A stretch of DNA of 14,888 nt from an uncultured Dorea sp. (GTDB taxonomy: Bacteria; Bacillota_A; Clostridia; Lachnospirales; Lachnospiraceae): positions 1 to 14,888 of the forward strand of contig CAOKJI010000007.1 in assembly GCA_948468495.1 (NCBI GenBank), in the 5' to 3' direction. A model generated the notes under the pieces. The model made no database searches. It saw only the letters and a list, made by a program, of their open reading frames with translations, and was not told the origin of the DNA. Made by a program: the position numbers and the translations under genes. Positions 7,247 to 13,145 of the stretch are shown piece after piece; the first letter of the stretch is position 1, and every line of letters begins with the position of its first letter.

Positions 7247-8506
7247 ATGCTGCAATTTATTAATACAATTTTGGGGCTCGGAGCCTCTGTTATGATGCCG
7301 ATTATAATTTTTATCATCGGTCTGGTTGTTGGTATGAAGCCGATTAAGGCGCTGCGGGCCGGTTTTACAGTTGGAGTGGGATTTATCGGTATCAATCTGA
7401 TTACCGGACAGATGGGAAGTTTCATGTCGCCGATTATTGAGGGGCTTCAGGAAAAGTGGCATATGTCGCTTGATACATATGATATGGGCTGGCCGGTATC
7501 CAGCGGGATTGCCTTTTCCAACGGCGGGTTTGTGGTTGCGATGTTTGCAGTTCTGATCGTGGTCAATATTGTACTGCTTATCTTGAAGCAGACCGACACG
7601 CTGAATGTGGATATTTGGAATTACTGGCATTTTATTATGGGCGGCTCTCTGGCCTATGCGATGACGGGAAGTATGGTCATCGGCTGTATCGTGGGCGGGC
7701 TCTATGGGGGAGTAGTGCTTTTGCTGGCGGATAAGCATGCGGAAAAAATTGCGGAGTTCCTGGGGTATCCCGGGGTTACCATTACGACACAGAGCTTTCC
7801 GGTGATGATGTATATCTGTATGGGGCTGGACTGGGTGATTGATCAGATTCCGGGATTGAAGAAGGTTAAATTCAGCCTTACCTCGATGAATCCAAAGATT
7901 TCTTTTTTAGGCGAGCCCTTATTTCTGGGATTTATTCTGGGATTCGTATTATCCTTATTTGCAGGTACCGGATGGGAGGCGGCTCTTACGGCGGGCATCG
8001 GAATGGCGGCGGTTATGTTTATCCTGCCGAGGATGGTCAAGATATTAATGGAGGGCCTAAGCCCGCTGTCCAATGCCGCGCAGGATTTTATGAGCAGGAA
8101 GTTCCCGGGAAGAAAGATGAATATCGGAATGGACTTAGCGGTCCTTCTGGGAGATAAGGAAGTAATTACGATGGCTATGATTATGGTTCCGATTACGCTG
8201 GTGCTTGCGATTATCCTTCCGTACAATAAGCTGCTGCCCTTTACGGACTTACCGGCTATGACTTATTTTATGGTGGCGCCTGTTATGGCTGGAAAACGAA
8301 ATTCCTTCCGTTCACTTCTGATTGGCGTGATTGTGATATGCGGCATGCTGTTTATTGCGACTGACCTTGCGCCGCTTTTTACGCAGGTAGGGACAAGCAG
8401 TGGGCTGATTGACGCGGGAAGCGGTTCGGTATCCGCGTTGTCCGGAGGCGGGGAGGTACTGGCATGGATTGTGATAAAAATTTTGTCTGTATTTGGTCTG
8501 GCGTAA
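7247..8506 (+). CDS. PTS galactitol-type transporter subunit IIC (GatC-like)
   Basis: A 419-residue polytopic membrane permease of the PTS GatC family. Hydrophobic segments are seen near residues 8-30, 39-56, 87-113, 128-160, 221-240, 245-262, 305-325 and 355-373. The motif FLGEP at 221-225 and the loop MAGKRNSFRS are consistent with IIC of this group. The start is ATG 7247 behind AGGAAGGAG (7230-7238). The TAA stop (8504-8506) falls inside sequence that matches the 3' part of the sce7726-type gene at 13146-13697, so the last two or so codons and the stop come from a foreign fragment. The protein may therefore be slightly trimmed compared with its ancestor; E. coli GatC has about 450 residues. 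The transmembrane core appears whole. Confidence 0.9.
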   Translation: MLQFINTILGLGASVMMPIIIFIIGLVVGMKPIKALRAGFTVGVGFIGINLITGQMGSFMSPIIEGLQEKWHMSLDTYDMGWPVSSGIAFSNGGFVVAMFAVLIVVNIVLLILKQTDTLNVDIWNYWHFIMGGSLAYAMTGSMVIGCIVGGLYGGVVLLLADKHAEKIAEFLGYPGVTITTQSFPVMMYICMGLDWVIDQIPGLKKVKFSLTSMNPKISFLGEPLFLGFILGFVLSLFAGTGWEAALTAGIGMAAVMFILPRMVKILMEGLSPLSNAAQDFMSRKFPGRKMNIGMDLAVLLGDKEVITMAMIMVPITLVLAIILPYNKLLPFTDLPAMTYFMVAPVMAGKRNSFRSLLIGVIVICGMLFIATDLAPLFTQVGTSSGLIDAGSGSVSALSGGGEVLAWIVIKILSVFGLA

Positions 8507-8597
8507 AATCCAGATTCTCTGGCGGCCGGAGCTTGCGCATATACAAGAAGTATTCGGAATGCCGAAATATGCTGGGAAAAGCAAAGAATTTGTGAGG
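8502..8597 (+). pseudogene. Remnant of an sce7726-type gene (C-terminal 32 codons)
   Basis: Read in the frame beginning CGT at 8502, this encodes RKIQ(I)LWRPELAHIQE followed by FGMPKYAGKSKEF. It matches 29 of 32 residues and, by my count, 79 of 96 bases of 13515-13610 in the intact gene at 13146-13697. Most differences are synonymous, so the two copies diverged as functional genes before this one was lost. The rest of the gene is absent: homology stops at 8597 and at its upstream edge runs straight into the PTS IIC gene, supplying its stop codon. Confidence 0.85.
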
Positions 8598-8617
8598 GGA
8601 CTTAAAGGCGTTAATTA

Positions 8618-8653
8618 CTTCAGGATTCATACACAATTGCATGGATCCTGAAG
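8618..8653. repeat. 13-bp inverted repeat between convergent genes
   Basis: CTTCAGGATTCAT at 8618-8630 and ATGGATCCTGAAG at 8641-8653 pair over 13 bases with one mismatch around a 10-base loop. It lies between the convergent PTS IIC and aminotransferase genes, so it could stop transcription from either side. Neither side has a proper T run, so a classical intrinsic terminator is not supported. Confidence 0.5.
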
Positions 8654-8700
8654 AGATTACGCTGCCAGGTCATGGACGATGGATTGCCATTATTCCATTT

Positions 8701-9942
8701 TTAAGCTACACGATTCTTTCTAAAATAATTTGCTGCTGCTTCTTCAATAGCCTCCTGCATAATATCTACCAGACGGTCTACATCCTTTCTGGATGCAATC
8801 AGCGGCGGAATCATTCGGTTAATATCTGTGCCGATTGCAGTAATCAGCGCATGGCGTTTCATGCAGCCCCATTTCACATCCATGGCAATCGGAAGTTCGT
8901 ATTCGCATCCCACCAGAAGTCCCTTTCCTCTTGCTTCTCTTACATGGGGGAGTTTTGATAGTTTCCGGATTAGATAGTTTCCTACCTGCTCGGCATTTTC
9001 GCTTAAATGACGATCCAGTATCTCGCTGATGGAGGCCAGCGCGGCAGCGCATGCCACCGGATGTCCGCCGTAAGTGGAACCATGCGTACCGGAGCTGAAT
9101 GCCTTTGCAACCTTTTCGGATGCGCAGCAGGCGGCTATCGGCATTCCTCCGCCCATTGCTTTGGCCATGGATACCGCATCCGGTTTGACGCCGTATCCCA
9201 TAAATGCCATAGGGGAACCGGTCCGTCCCCATCCGGTCTGCACTTCGTCAAGGAGAAGCAGCATATCGTGGTCGTCGCAGAGTTTGCGAAGGCCGGACAT
9301 AAATTCTTTTGTTGCCGGATGGACGCCGCCCTCGCCCTGTACCGGTTCAATCATAATTGCAATGGTATTGGGCGTTACCTTGGAAGCAAAGTCGTCCAGA
9401 TTGTTATATTCCGCATAAGTAAATCCGGGAAGCATAGGTCCGAAATCTTCTTGTATGGCGGTACCAGGCTGTCCGGTCGCGGCAACCGCGCCCATTGTTC
9501 TTCCGTGAAAGCCTTCTTTGGCGGTTATAATCTCGTACCTGTCAGGGCCGTAATTTTCAATGCCGTATTTTCGCGCCATTTTAATCATACATTCGTTGGC
9601 TTCTGTTCCCGAATTTTGGTAAAATATCTTATCCATCCCGATTGTATCGCAGATTTTCTTAGCCAGAAGCGCCTGGGGGACGGTGTAGGGGTAATTAAAG
9701 GTATGCATAATATCGTCCACCTGTTCTTTCACAGCCGCAACCACTTTGGGATTTCTGTTTCCGGGACTGTTTACGGCCACGCCGCCGTAAAAGTCGAGGT
9801 AGGCTTCTCCCTTTTCGTTATAAAGGTACATTCCTTCTGCCCGCTCTGCAATAAAATCATATCTGGGATAGGTTTCTATCATATACTTATTTACCATATC
9901 CTTTAATTCCTGTGCTGTAAGTCCCGTATCCTGTAATTTCAT
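8701..9942 (-). CDS. argD: Class III pyridoxal-phosphate aminotransferase, ArgD-like (acetylornithine/ornithine aminotransferase family)
   Basis: A 413-residue cytosolic fold-type I aminotransferase. The PLP lysine is Lys261 in VSMAKAMGGGMPIA, and Asp232 in LDEVQTGWGRTG contacts the cofactor. The phosphate-binding NSGTEAN (110-116) and GFHGRTMGA (144-152) are also present. This set fits the acetylornithine/succinylornithine/4-aminobutyrate group, with ArgD nearest by motif. I place the start at ATG 9942 after GAAAGGGA. An in-frame TTG at 9972 would add ten residues without a good ribosome binding site. It stands alone, opposite in direction to all other genes here and not beside other arg genes, so arginine synthesis is not supported by context and another omega-amino acid substrate is possible. 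It is preceded by a strongly folded leader (9982-10100). Confidence 0.85.
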   Translation of the reverse strand: MKLQDTGLTAQELKDMVNKYMIETYPRYDFIAERAEGMYLYNEKGEAYLDFYGGVAVNSPGNRNPKVVAAVKEQVDDIMHTFNYPYTVPQALLAKKICDTIGMDKIFYQNSGTEANECMIKMARKYGIENYGPDRYEIITAKEGFHGRTMGAVAATGQPGTAIQEDFGPMLPGFTYAEYNNLDDFASKVTPNTIAIMIEPVQGEGGVHPATKEFMSGLRKLCDDHDMLLLLDEVQTGWGRTGSPMAFMGYGVKPDAVSMAKAMGGGMPIAACCASEKVAKAFSSGTHGSTYGGHPVACAAALASISEILDRHLSENAEQVGNYLIRKLSKLPHVREARGKGLLVGCEYELPIAMDVKWGCMKRHALITAIGTDINRMIPPLIASRKDVDRLVDIMQEAIEEAAANYFRKNRVA

Positions 9943-9981
9943 AATACATTCATCCCTTTCTTTTGTAATCAAACCTTATTG

Positions 9982-10100
9982 AAAAACCAGCGCTCTTTCC
10001 ATTCATATTTTCAGACTGTGGCAGGTACTGCGAATATAGCAGATGCCTCACTTGTCTGGAAAAGAAAATAGCGCCACGCAGATTCGCGCGGCGCCATTGC
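9982..10100 (-). promoter_or_regulatory. Structured 5' leader of the aminotransferase gene (attenuator-like RNA, putative)
   Basis: Read on the minus strand, a GC-rich hairpin comes first: GCGCCGCGC (10094-10086) pairs with GCGTGGCGC (10079-10071), followed by TATTTTCTTTT, so it looks like an intrinsic terminator. A second domain follows, with nested stems CAGAC/GTCTG (10058-10054 with 10016-10012), GGCA/TGCC (10047-10044 with 10023-10020) and CTGC/GCAG (10042-10039 with 10031-10028), then GAGCGCTGG and five Ts (9986-9982). The 3' half of the first hairpin can also pair with AGCGC near 9990, giving an alternative fold. The promoter at 10115-10144 starts just upstream, so the hairpin lies within this gene's own transcript. 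It resembles no riboswitch I can name; a T-box-like UGGC stretch is present but lacks the consensus. Confidence 0.5.
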
Positions 10101-10114
10101 CCTTAACAAATGCA

Positions 10115-10144
10115 AGTATATACCCATCCTCTTTCGTTCGTCAA
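10115..10144 (-). promoter_or_regulatory. Promoter of the aminotransferase gene
   Basis: On the minus strand, a -35 TTGACG (10144-10139) and a -10 TATACT (10120-10115) are separated by 18 bases, each 5 of 6 from consensus. Transcription would start near 10108, about 165 bases before ATG 9942. Confidence 0.65.
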
Positions 10145-10185
10145 TACTTTTTTGCCAAACTCCTGAACTTTTAAGGAACATTTTG

Positions 10186-10214
10186 TTGATAATGAATTTC
10201 GTAATTGATATTAT
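10186..10214 (+). promoter_or_regulatory. Promoter of the APH-type kinase gene
   Basis: TTGATA (10186-10191) and TATTAT (10209-10214), both 5 of 6 from consensus, have an ideal 17-base spacer. The start of transcription would be near 10221, 60 bases before the kinase ATG. This promoter diverges from the aminotransferase promoter at 10115-10144. Confidence 0.7.
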
Positions 10215-10221
10215 TAAAATA

Positions 10222-10286
10222 GAACACAGTATTTGAATTATAAGGTGTTGGTTCAGATATTGCTTGAAACGGAGGGGAAATCATGA
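10222..10286 (+). pseudogene. Remnant of the C-terminal region of a DUF3990-associated gene
   Basis: Bases 10222-10274 match 12886-12938 at 46 of 53 positions. In frame (CAG at 10227) this reads QYLNYKVLVQILLETEGKS and stops at TGA 10284-10286, overlapping the kinase start. The counterpart at 12886-12938 reads QYLDYKLLVQILLETE inside the broken DUF3990 gene. Upstream the frame hits a stop at 10215, so only the tail remains. It now supplies the GGAGGGG (10271-10277) used as the ribosome binding site of the kinase gene. Confidence 0.75.
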
Positions 10287-11077
10287 ACCGTAAGCCAGTA
10301 CAGTTGAATATAGAAGAATATCCCGAGGCGGTGGCAGACTACATGAAGGATTCTGTACTTTATGACAGCAGTTGTTCGCCTCAGGCTAAAGTGATTTTTA
10401 TCAATAAGGACAAGGGATACTTTCTGAAAGAAGCTGCTGAAGGGACGTTAAAAACAGAAGCATTGATGACCAGATATATGCATTCTGTGAAATTGTCTGA
10501 GGAAGTGTTATATTATGGCTCCTTACATGGCAAAGATTACCTGTTAAGCAGAAAAATTCAGGGAGAGGATTGTACATATCCGGATTATTTGTCAGAACCG
10601 GAGAAGCTTTGTGATACCATAGCTTTGTTACTTCGGGAATTACATGAAATGGACGGGAAAGACTGCCCGGTGCAGGATAGAATCAGGACATATACGGAAA
10701 CGGTAAAATGTGGATTTGATAAGAGCAGTTATGAGCCGGATTTGTTTAAAGGGATTTGGCAATTCGATTCTTTTTCCGATGCAAAACGTGCGGCAGAAGA
10801 GGGGCTGCCGCTGCTGAAACGGGAAGTTCTTCTTCATGGCGATTACTGTCTGCCCAATATCATTCTGGATAATTGGAAATTCTCGGGTTACGTTGATCTT
10901 GGGACTGGCGGGATTGGAGACCGGCATATTGATATCGTATGGGGTATCTGGACGCTGAATTATAATCTTGGAACGGTCAGGTACACAGACCGTTTTATTG
11001 ACGCCTATGGGAGAGATATTATTGAAGCTGAAAAGCTGCGAATGATTGCGGCAATGGAGATGATTGGCGGGGATTAG
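10283..11077 (+). CDS. Aminoglycoside phosphotransferase (APH) family kinase
   Basis: A 264-residue protein of the APH(3')-type kinase fold, the usual length for that family. Lys49 in YFLKEA would bind ATP phosphates. The catalytic loop is HGDYCLPN (185-192) with Asp187 and Asn192, and the metal-binding Asp205 is in GYVDLGTGGIGDR. APH(3') enzymes phosphorylate aminoglycoside hydroxyls; more distant relatives act on other small molecules. Sequence departs from the classical enzymes in the C-terminal substrate region, so drug resistance should not be assumed. The start is ATG 10283 with GGAGGGG at 10271-10277, and a good promoter lies at 10186-10214. The reading frame is complete. It is flanked on both sides by gene remnants, which suggests recent rearrangement or acquisition. 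Confidence 0.87.
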   Translation: MNRKPVQLNIEEYPEAVADYMKDSVLYDSSCSPQAKVIFINKDKGYFLKEAAEGTLKTEALMTRYMHSVKLSEEVLYYGSLHGKDYLLSRKIQGEDCTYPDYLSEPEKLCDTIALLLRELHEMDGKDCPVQDRIRTYTETVKCGFDKSSYEPDLFKGIWQFDSFSDAKRAAEEGLPLLKREVLLHGDYCLPNIILDNWKFSGYVDLGTGGIGDRHIDIVWGIWTLNYNLGTVRYTDRFIDAYGRDIIEAEKLRMIAAMEMIGGD

Positions 11078-11138
11078 AGGAAAATCATAGGATGGATATG
11101 AGGAGTTTAATGCAGCAGTATTTTGGATAGATATTGTA

Positions 11139-11163
11139 TATACTTCTTTTAAAAAGGAGTATA
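11139..11163. repeat. Inverted repeat at the truncation point of the regulator pseudogene
   Basis: TATACTTCTTTT (11139-11150) and AAAAAGGAGTATA (11151-11163) form a nearly perfect hairpin of about 12 bp. It sits where homology of the following pseudogene begins, so it may mark a recombination junction. Confidence 0.5.
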
Positions 11164-12014
11164 CGAGTTGAGATTCACCCAGGTCCGATGCGTCCGTATT
11201 ATATAAAGCGGCAGGGGCTTGCGGACGGCACCTATGTCCGGGTTGCAGGCACTTCGAGACATGCTGAGGGGTATATGCTGAAGGAATTGATTTTGGAGGG
11301 GCAGAATCGGTATTTTGATAATGAACCCTGTTGGAATCTGAAAGTTACAGAGGAAGATATAGAAAAGTTATGCAGTGAAATGAAAGAAGCTGCATTGAAA
11401 AATACCTGGAACGACAGTGAAAAGGCCGCAATCCGCAATGTGACAAAAAATGTACTCCTGACATGGGGCGTCTTGAAGGAGGAAAATGGAGAAATTGTTC
11501 CTACGAATGCTTATGCATTGCTGACAGGACAGATGCGGAACTTGAAAAAATAAATCTGGGAATGCAAATCAAAGGGATTTTCAGGCAGGATGTATACGAG
11601 CTTCCAGTTGATAGCGTACGTGAATTAATTGCAAACGCAGTTGCTCATCGCAGTTATTTAGAACCGGGAAATATTCAGGTGGCAATTTTTGACGACCGAT
11701 TAGAAGTGACTTCGCCAGGAATGCTTTTGAATACGGTATCCCTGAAAAAAATAGTGGAAGGGTATTCAAAGCTGCGTAATCCGGCGATAGCCAGTGCATT
11801 TGCATATATGAAGATCATTGAAAAATGGGGCACAGGTATTCCGAAGGTACTTCGTGAATGTAGGGAATATGGTTTGCCTGAACCGGAACTGATTGATTTT
11901 GACGGGGATTTTCGGGTTAATATGTTTCGGAAAACGGCTGTATTGGATGTCCGGGATACTACCCAAACTATCCATAATGGTCATTGGGAAGTTTTAGCTG
12001 ACTTTGAGCGTTAA
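11161..12014 (+). pseudogene. Broken AlbA_2/ATPase-domain transcriptional regulator (RecG-like C-terminal family)
   Basis: Two fragments in different frames belong to one ancestral gene of the AlbA_2 (schlafen-like) plus HATPase_c_4 regulator family. The first (about 11161-11527) reads EIHPGPMRPYYIKRQGL and GTYVRVAGTSRHAEGY and ends in NAYALLTGQ, matching the middle of such proteins. Roughly the first 100 residues of the AlbA_2 domain are missing. The second (about 11529-12014) holds the ATPase-like part: DVYELPVDSVRELIANAVAHRSY with the Asn box, ISPG-like EVTSPGMLLN, and KWGTGIPKV. A deletion plus frameshift separates them at a direct repeat ACAG (11524-11527 and 11529-11532), and the residues normally between TGQ and the NLG helix are largely gone. 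The usual C-terminal winged helix is also absent. It is very unlikely to make a working protein. Confidence 0.8.
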
Positions 12015-12046
12015 AGACAAGCAAAGATTTGAAAGGAAGTGTAGAC

Positions 12047-12226
12047 ATGAAAAAAGCACAAATTATTAGCATATGTATTTTGATTATCACCTTAATTATA
12101 ATGGTAGTAAATAAGATTGTTATACCCTTATCGGATTGGGTTATAAGAATGGACGGTATTATCATGATGGCTGCTCTCTTTGTTGCTTCTTTCAGCACTG
12201 TAAAATGTATCAAGGAGAAAATATAA
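12047..12226 (+). CDS. Small two-helix membrane protein, unknown function
   Basis: A 59-residue protein with two predicted transmembrane helices: ISICILIITLIIMVV (about 7-21) and GIIMMAALFVASFSTV (about 37-52), with a short connecting loop PLSDWVIRMD and a basic tail KCIKEKI. The start is ATG 12047 with AAAGGAA at 12032-12038 and good spacing. An upstream in-frame TTG at 12029 is less likely because it precedes that site. I do not recognise the family. Such small hydrophobic proteins can be toxins or stress peptides, but nothing here shows it. Confidence 0.55.
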   Translation: MKKAQIISICILIITLIIMVVNKIVIPLSDWVIRMDGIIMMAALFVASFSTVKCIKEKI

Positions 12227-12302
12227 ATTCCAAGTTGAGAAGCATATAGAACTGTGTAACCAATTAAAGATAATTATTTATGAAAAGGAAATGGAACTAT
12301 GA
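12204..12302 (+). pseudogene. Possible C-terminal remnant upstream of the DUF3791 gene
   Basis: A frame open from 12204 reads KYKFQVEKHIELCNQLK followed by a charged helix and stops at TGA 12300-12302, overlapping the DUF3791 ATG as ATGA. The amphipathic helical character and the ATGA junction suggest the tail of a lost, translationally coupled gene. It is short and has no start, and no homologue is known to me. Confidence 0.3.
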
Positions 12303-12514
12303 ATAAAGATACGTTTTCATTCGTTGTATATATGTTCCACGCATGTGCAAATCACTGGAAACAAAAGCCGTCCGAAGTATATAAAAACATGAAAAGCACC
12401 GATTGCATTATGGGCTTTTTGGTACCTCATTATGAAATTCTTCATACGCAAAGCAAAAAGTATATTATTGAAGACATTGAGGAATATCTGAATGTCAGGG
12501 GGATAACCGTATGA
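12299..12514 (+). CDS. DUF3791 domain protein (likely partner/antitoxin of DUF3990)
   Basis: A 71-residue helical protein with the DUF3791 pattern: an N-terminal FVVYMFHACANHW helix, KPSEVYKNMKSTDCIMGFLVPHYEILHTQSKKYIIEDIEEYL. The length is full for the family. The gene overlaps the following DUF3990 frame by ATGA (12511-12514), the usual coupled arrangement. These pairs are commonly annotated as putative toxin-antitoxin modules, with the DUF3990 protein as the ADP-ribosyltransferase-like toxin; that role is by family association, not shown here. The start is ATG 12299 after AAAAGGAAA. This gene is intact whereas its partner is broken. Confidence 0.8.
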   Translation: MNKDTFSFVVYMFHACANHWKQKPSEVYKNMKSTDCIMGFLVPHYEILHTQSKKYIIEDIEEYLNVRGITV

Positions 12515-12956
12515 TCGTTTACCATGGTTCAAATATTATTGTGAATCTACCGGATATAGAACATTCCTTTCGGCCATTGGATTTTGGAAAGGGGTTTTAT
12601 GTGACGACGGTGAGGGAACAGGCCTTAAAAGAAATGAAAGTGTATCGTGATTATGCTCAGATTGCTTTGATAAGCCAGAGAGCTATAAATCAATTATTAT
12701 ATTACGAATCATTTTATGAGGTAATGAAGATACGAATGAAGAGACGTTGGAACGTGTATATCAGGAAAATCTTGAAGAACGAATCATAGGGTATTTAGCG
12801 AAGATATGTAATTTTTCTTATGAAAAAGCAATGGATGTATACTATAGCAGCAAACTATCTGATAAAATTTATCTTGGAAAGAATGGAATACAGTATTTGG
12901 ACTATAAGTTATTGGTTCAGATTTTGCTCGAAACGGAGAAAGAGTTGCTGGATTGA
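12511..12956 (+). pseudogene. Broken DUF3990 gene (internal deletion and frameshift)
   Basis: The first frame begins MIVYHGSN and carries the DUF3990 signature LDFGKGFYVTTVREQA (about residues 25-40). It then jumps directly to LKEMKVYRDYAQIALISQRAI, which normally belongs near the C-terminus, so roughly 90 residues from the middle are missing. Near 12711-12730 the sense frame shifts: after ESFYEV the continuation EDTNEETLERVYQENLEERI lies in another frame and runs to TGA 12954-12956, ending QYLDYKLLVQILLETEKELLD. That tail is the region duplicated at 10222-10274. The catalytic core cannot be complete. DUF3990 proteins are thought to be ADP-ribosyltransferase-like; with the core deleted, toxicity is not expected. 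Confidence 0.75.
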
Positions 12957-12984
12957 GTGTTGAAGACATACGATATGATGATAA

Positions 12985-13143
12985 CATGGCGGAGTGGAAG
13001 ACCCGCAAGCGTTATATCATAGCCATATAATATTCCAAACAAGAGAAGAATCTGATTTGAAAGAATTTTTCTGTGGATTTTTCTCTAAAATCGTTTATAA
13101 GAAAGTCTGGAAAAGTACGTTTCAGAAGGAAAGTGGTGTGTAA
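12985..13143 (+). pseudogene. Possible gene remnant before the sce7726-type gene
   Basis: A frame open from 12985 to TAA 13141-13143 reads, in its second half, IFQTREESDLKEFF and SKIVYKKVWKSTFQKES, with codon use like a real coding region. It has no good start and ends three bases before the ATG of the next gene. It may be the tail of a lost gene. I do not recognise it, and chance cannot be excluded at this length. Confidence 0.25.
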
Positions 13144-13145
13144 GT

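Noticed and set aside
9007..9906. A long plus-strand open frame of 299 codons opposite the aminotransferase gene
   Set aside because: The minus-strand frame has complete aminotransferase motifs. The plus-strand translation is rich in Cys, His and Gly and shows no family character or ribosome binding site.
10070..10120. T-box riboswitch before the aminotransferase gene
   Set aside because: A UGGC followed by GCCGCG is present, but the promoter lies only about 15 bases upstream, leaving no room for a Stem I and specifier loop, and the AGGGUGGNACCGCG consensus is not met.
11134..12014. Programmed frameshift joining the two halves of the AlbA_2/ATPase regulator
   Set aside because: No slippery heptamer or downstream structure lies at the junction, residues between the domains are missing, and both ends of the gene are truncated, so decay explains it better.
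12944..13030. Open frame reading DIRYDDNMAEWKTRKRY after the DUF3990 pseudogene
   Set aside because: It is protein-like but under 30 codons, has no start or ribosome binding site, and overlaps another open frame, so I could not choose between them.
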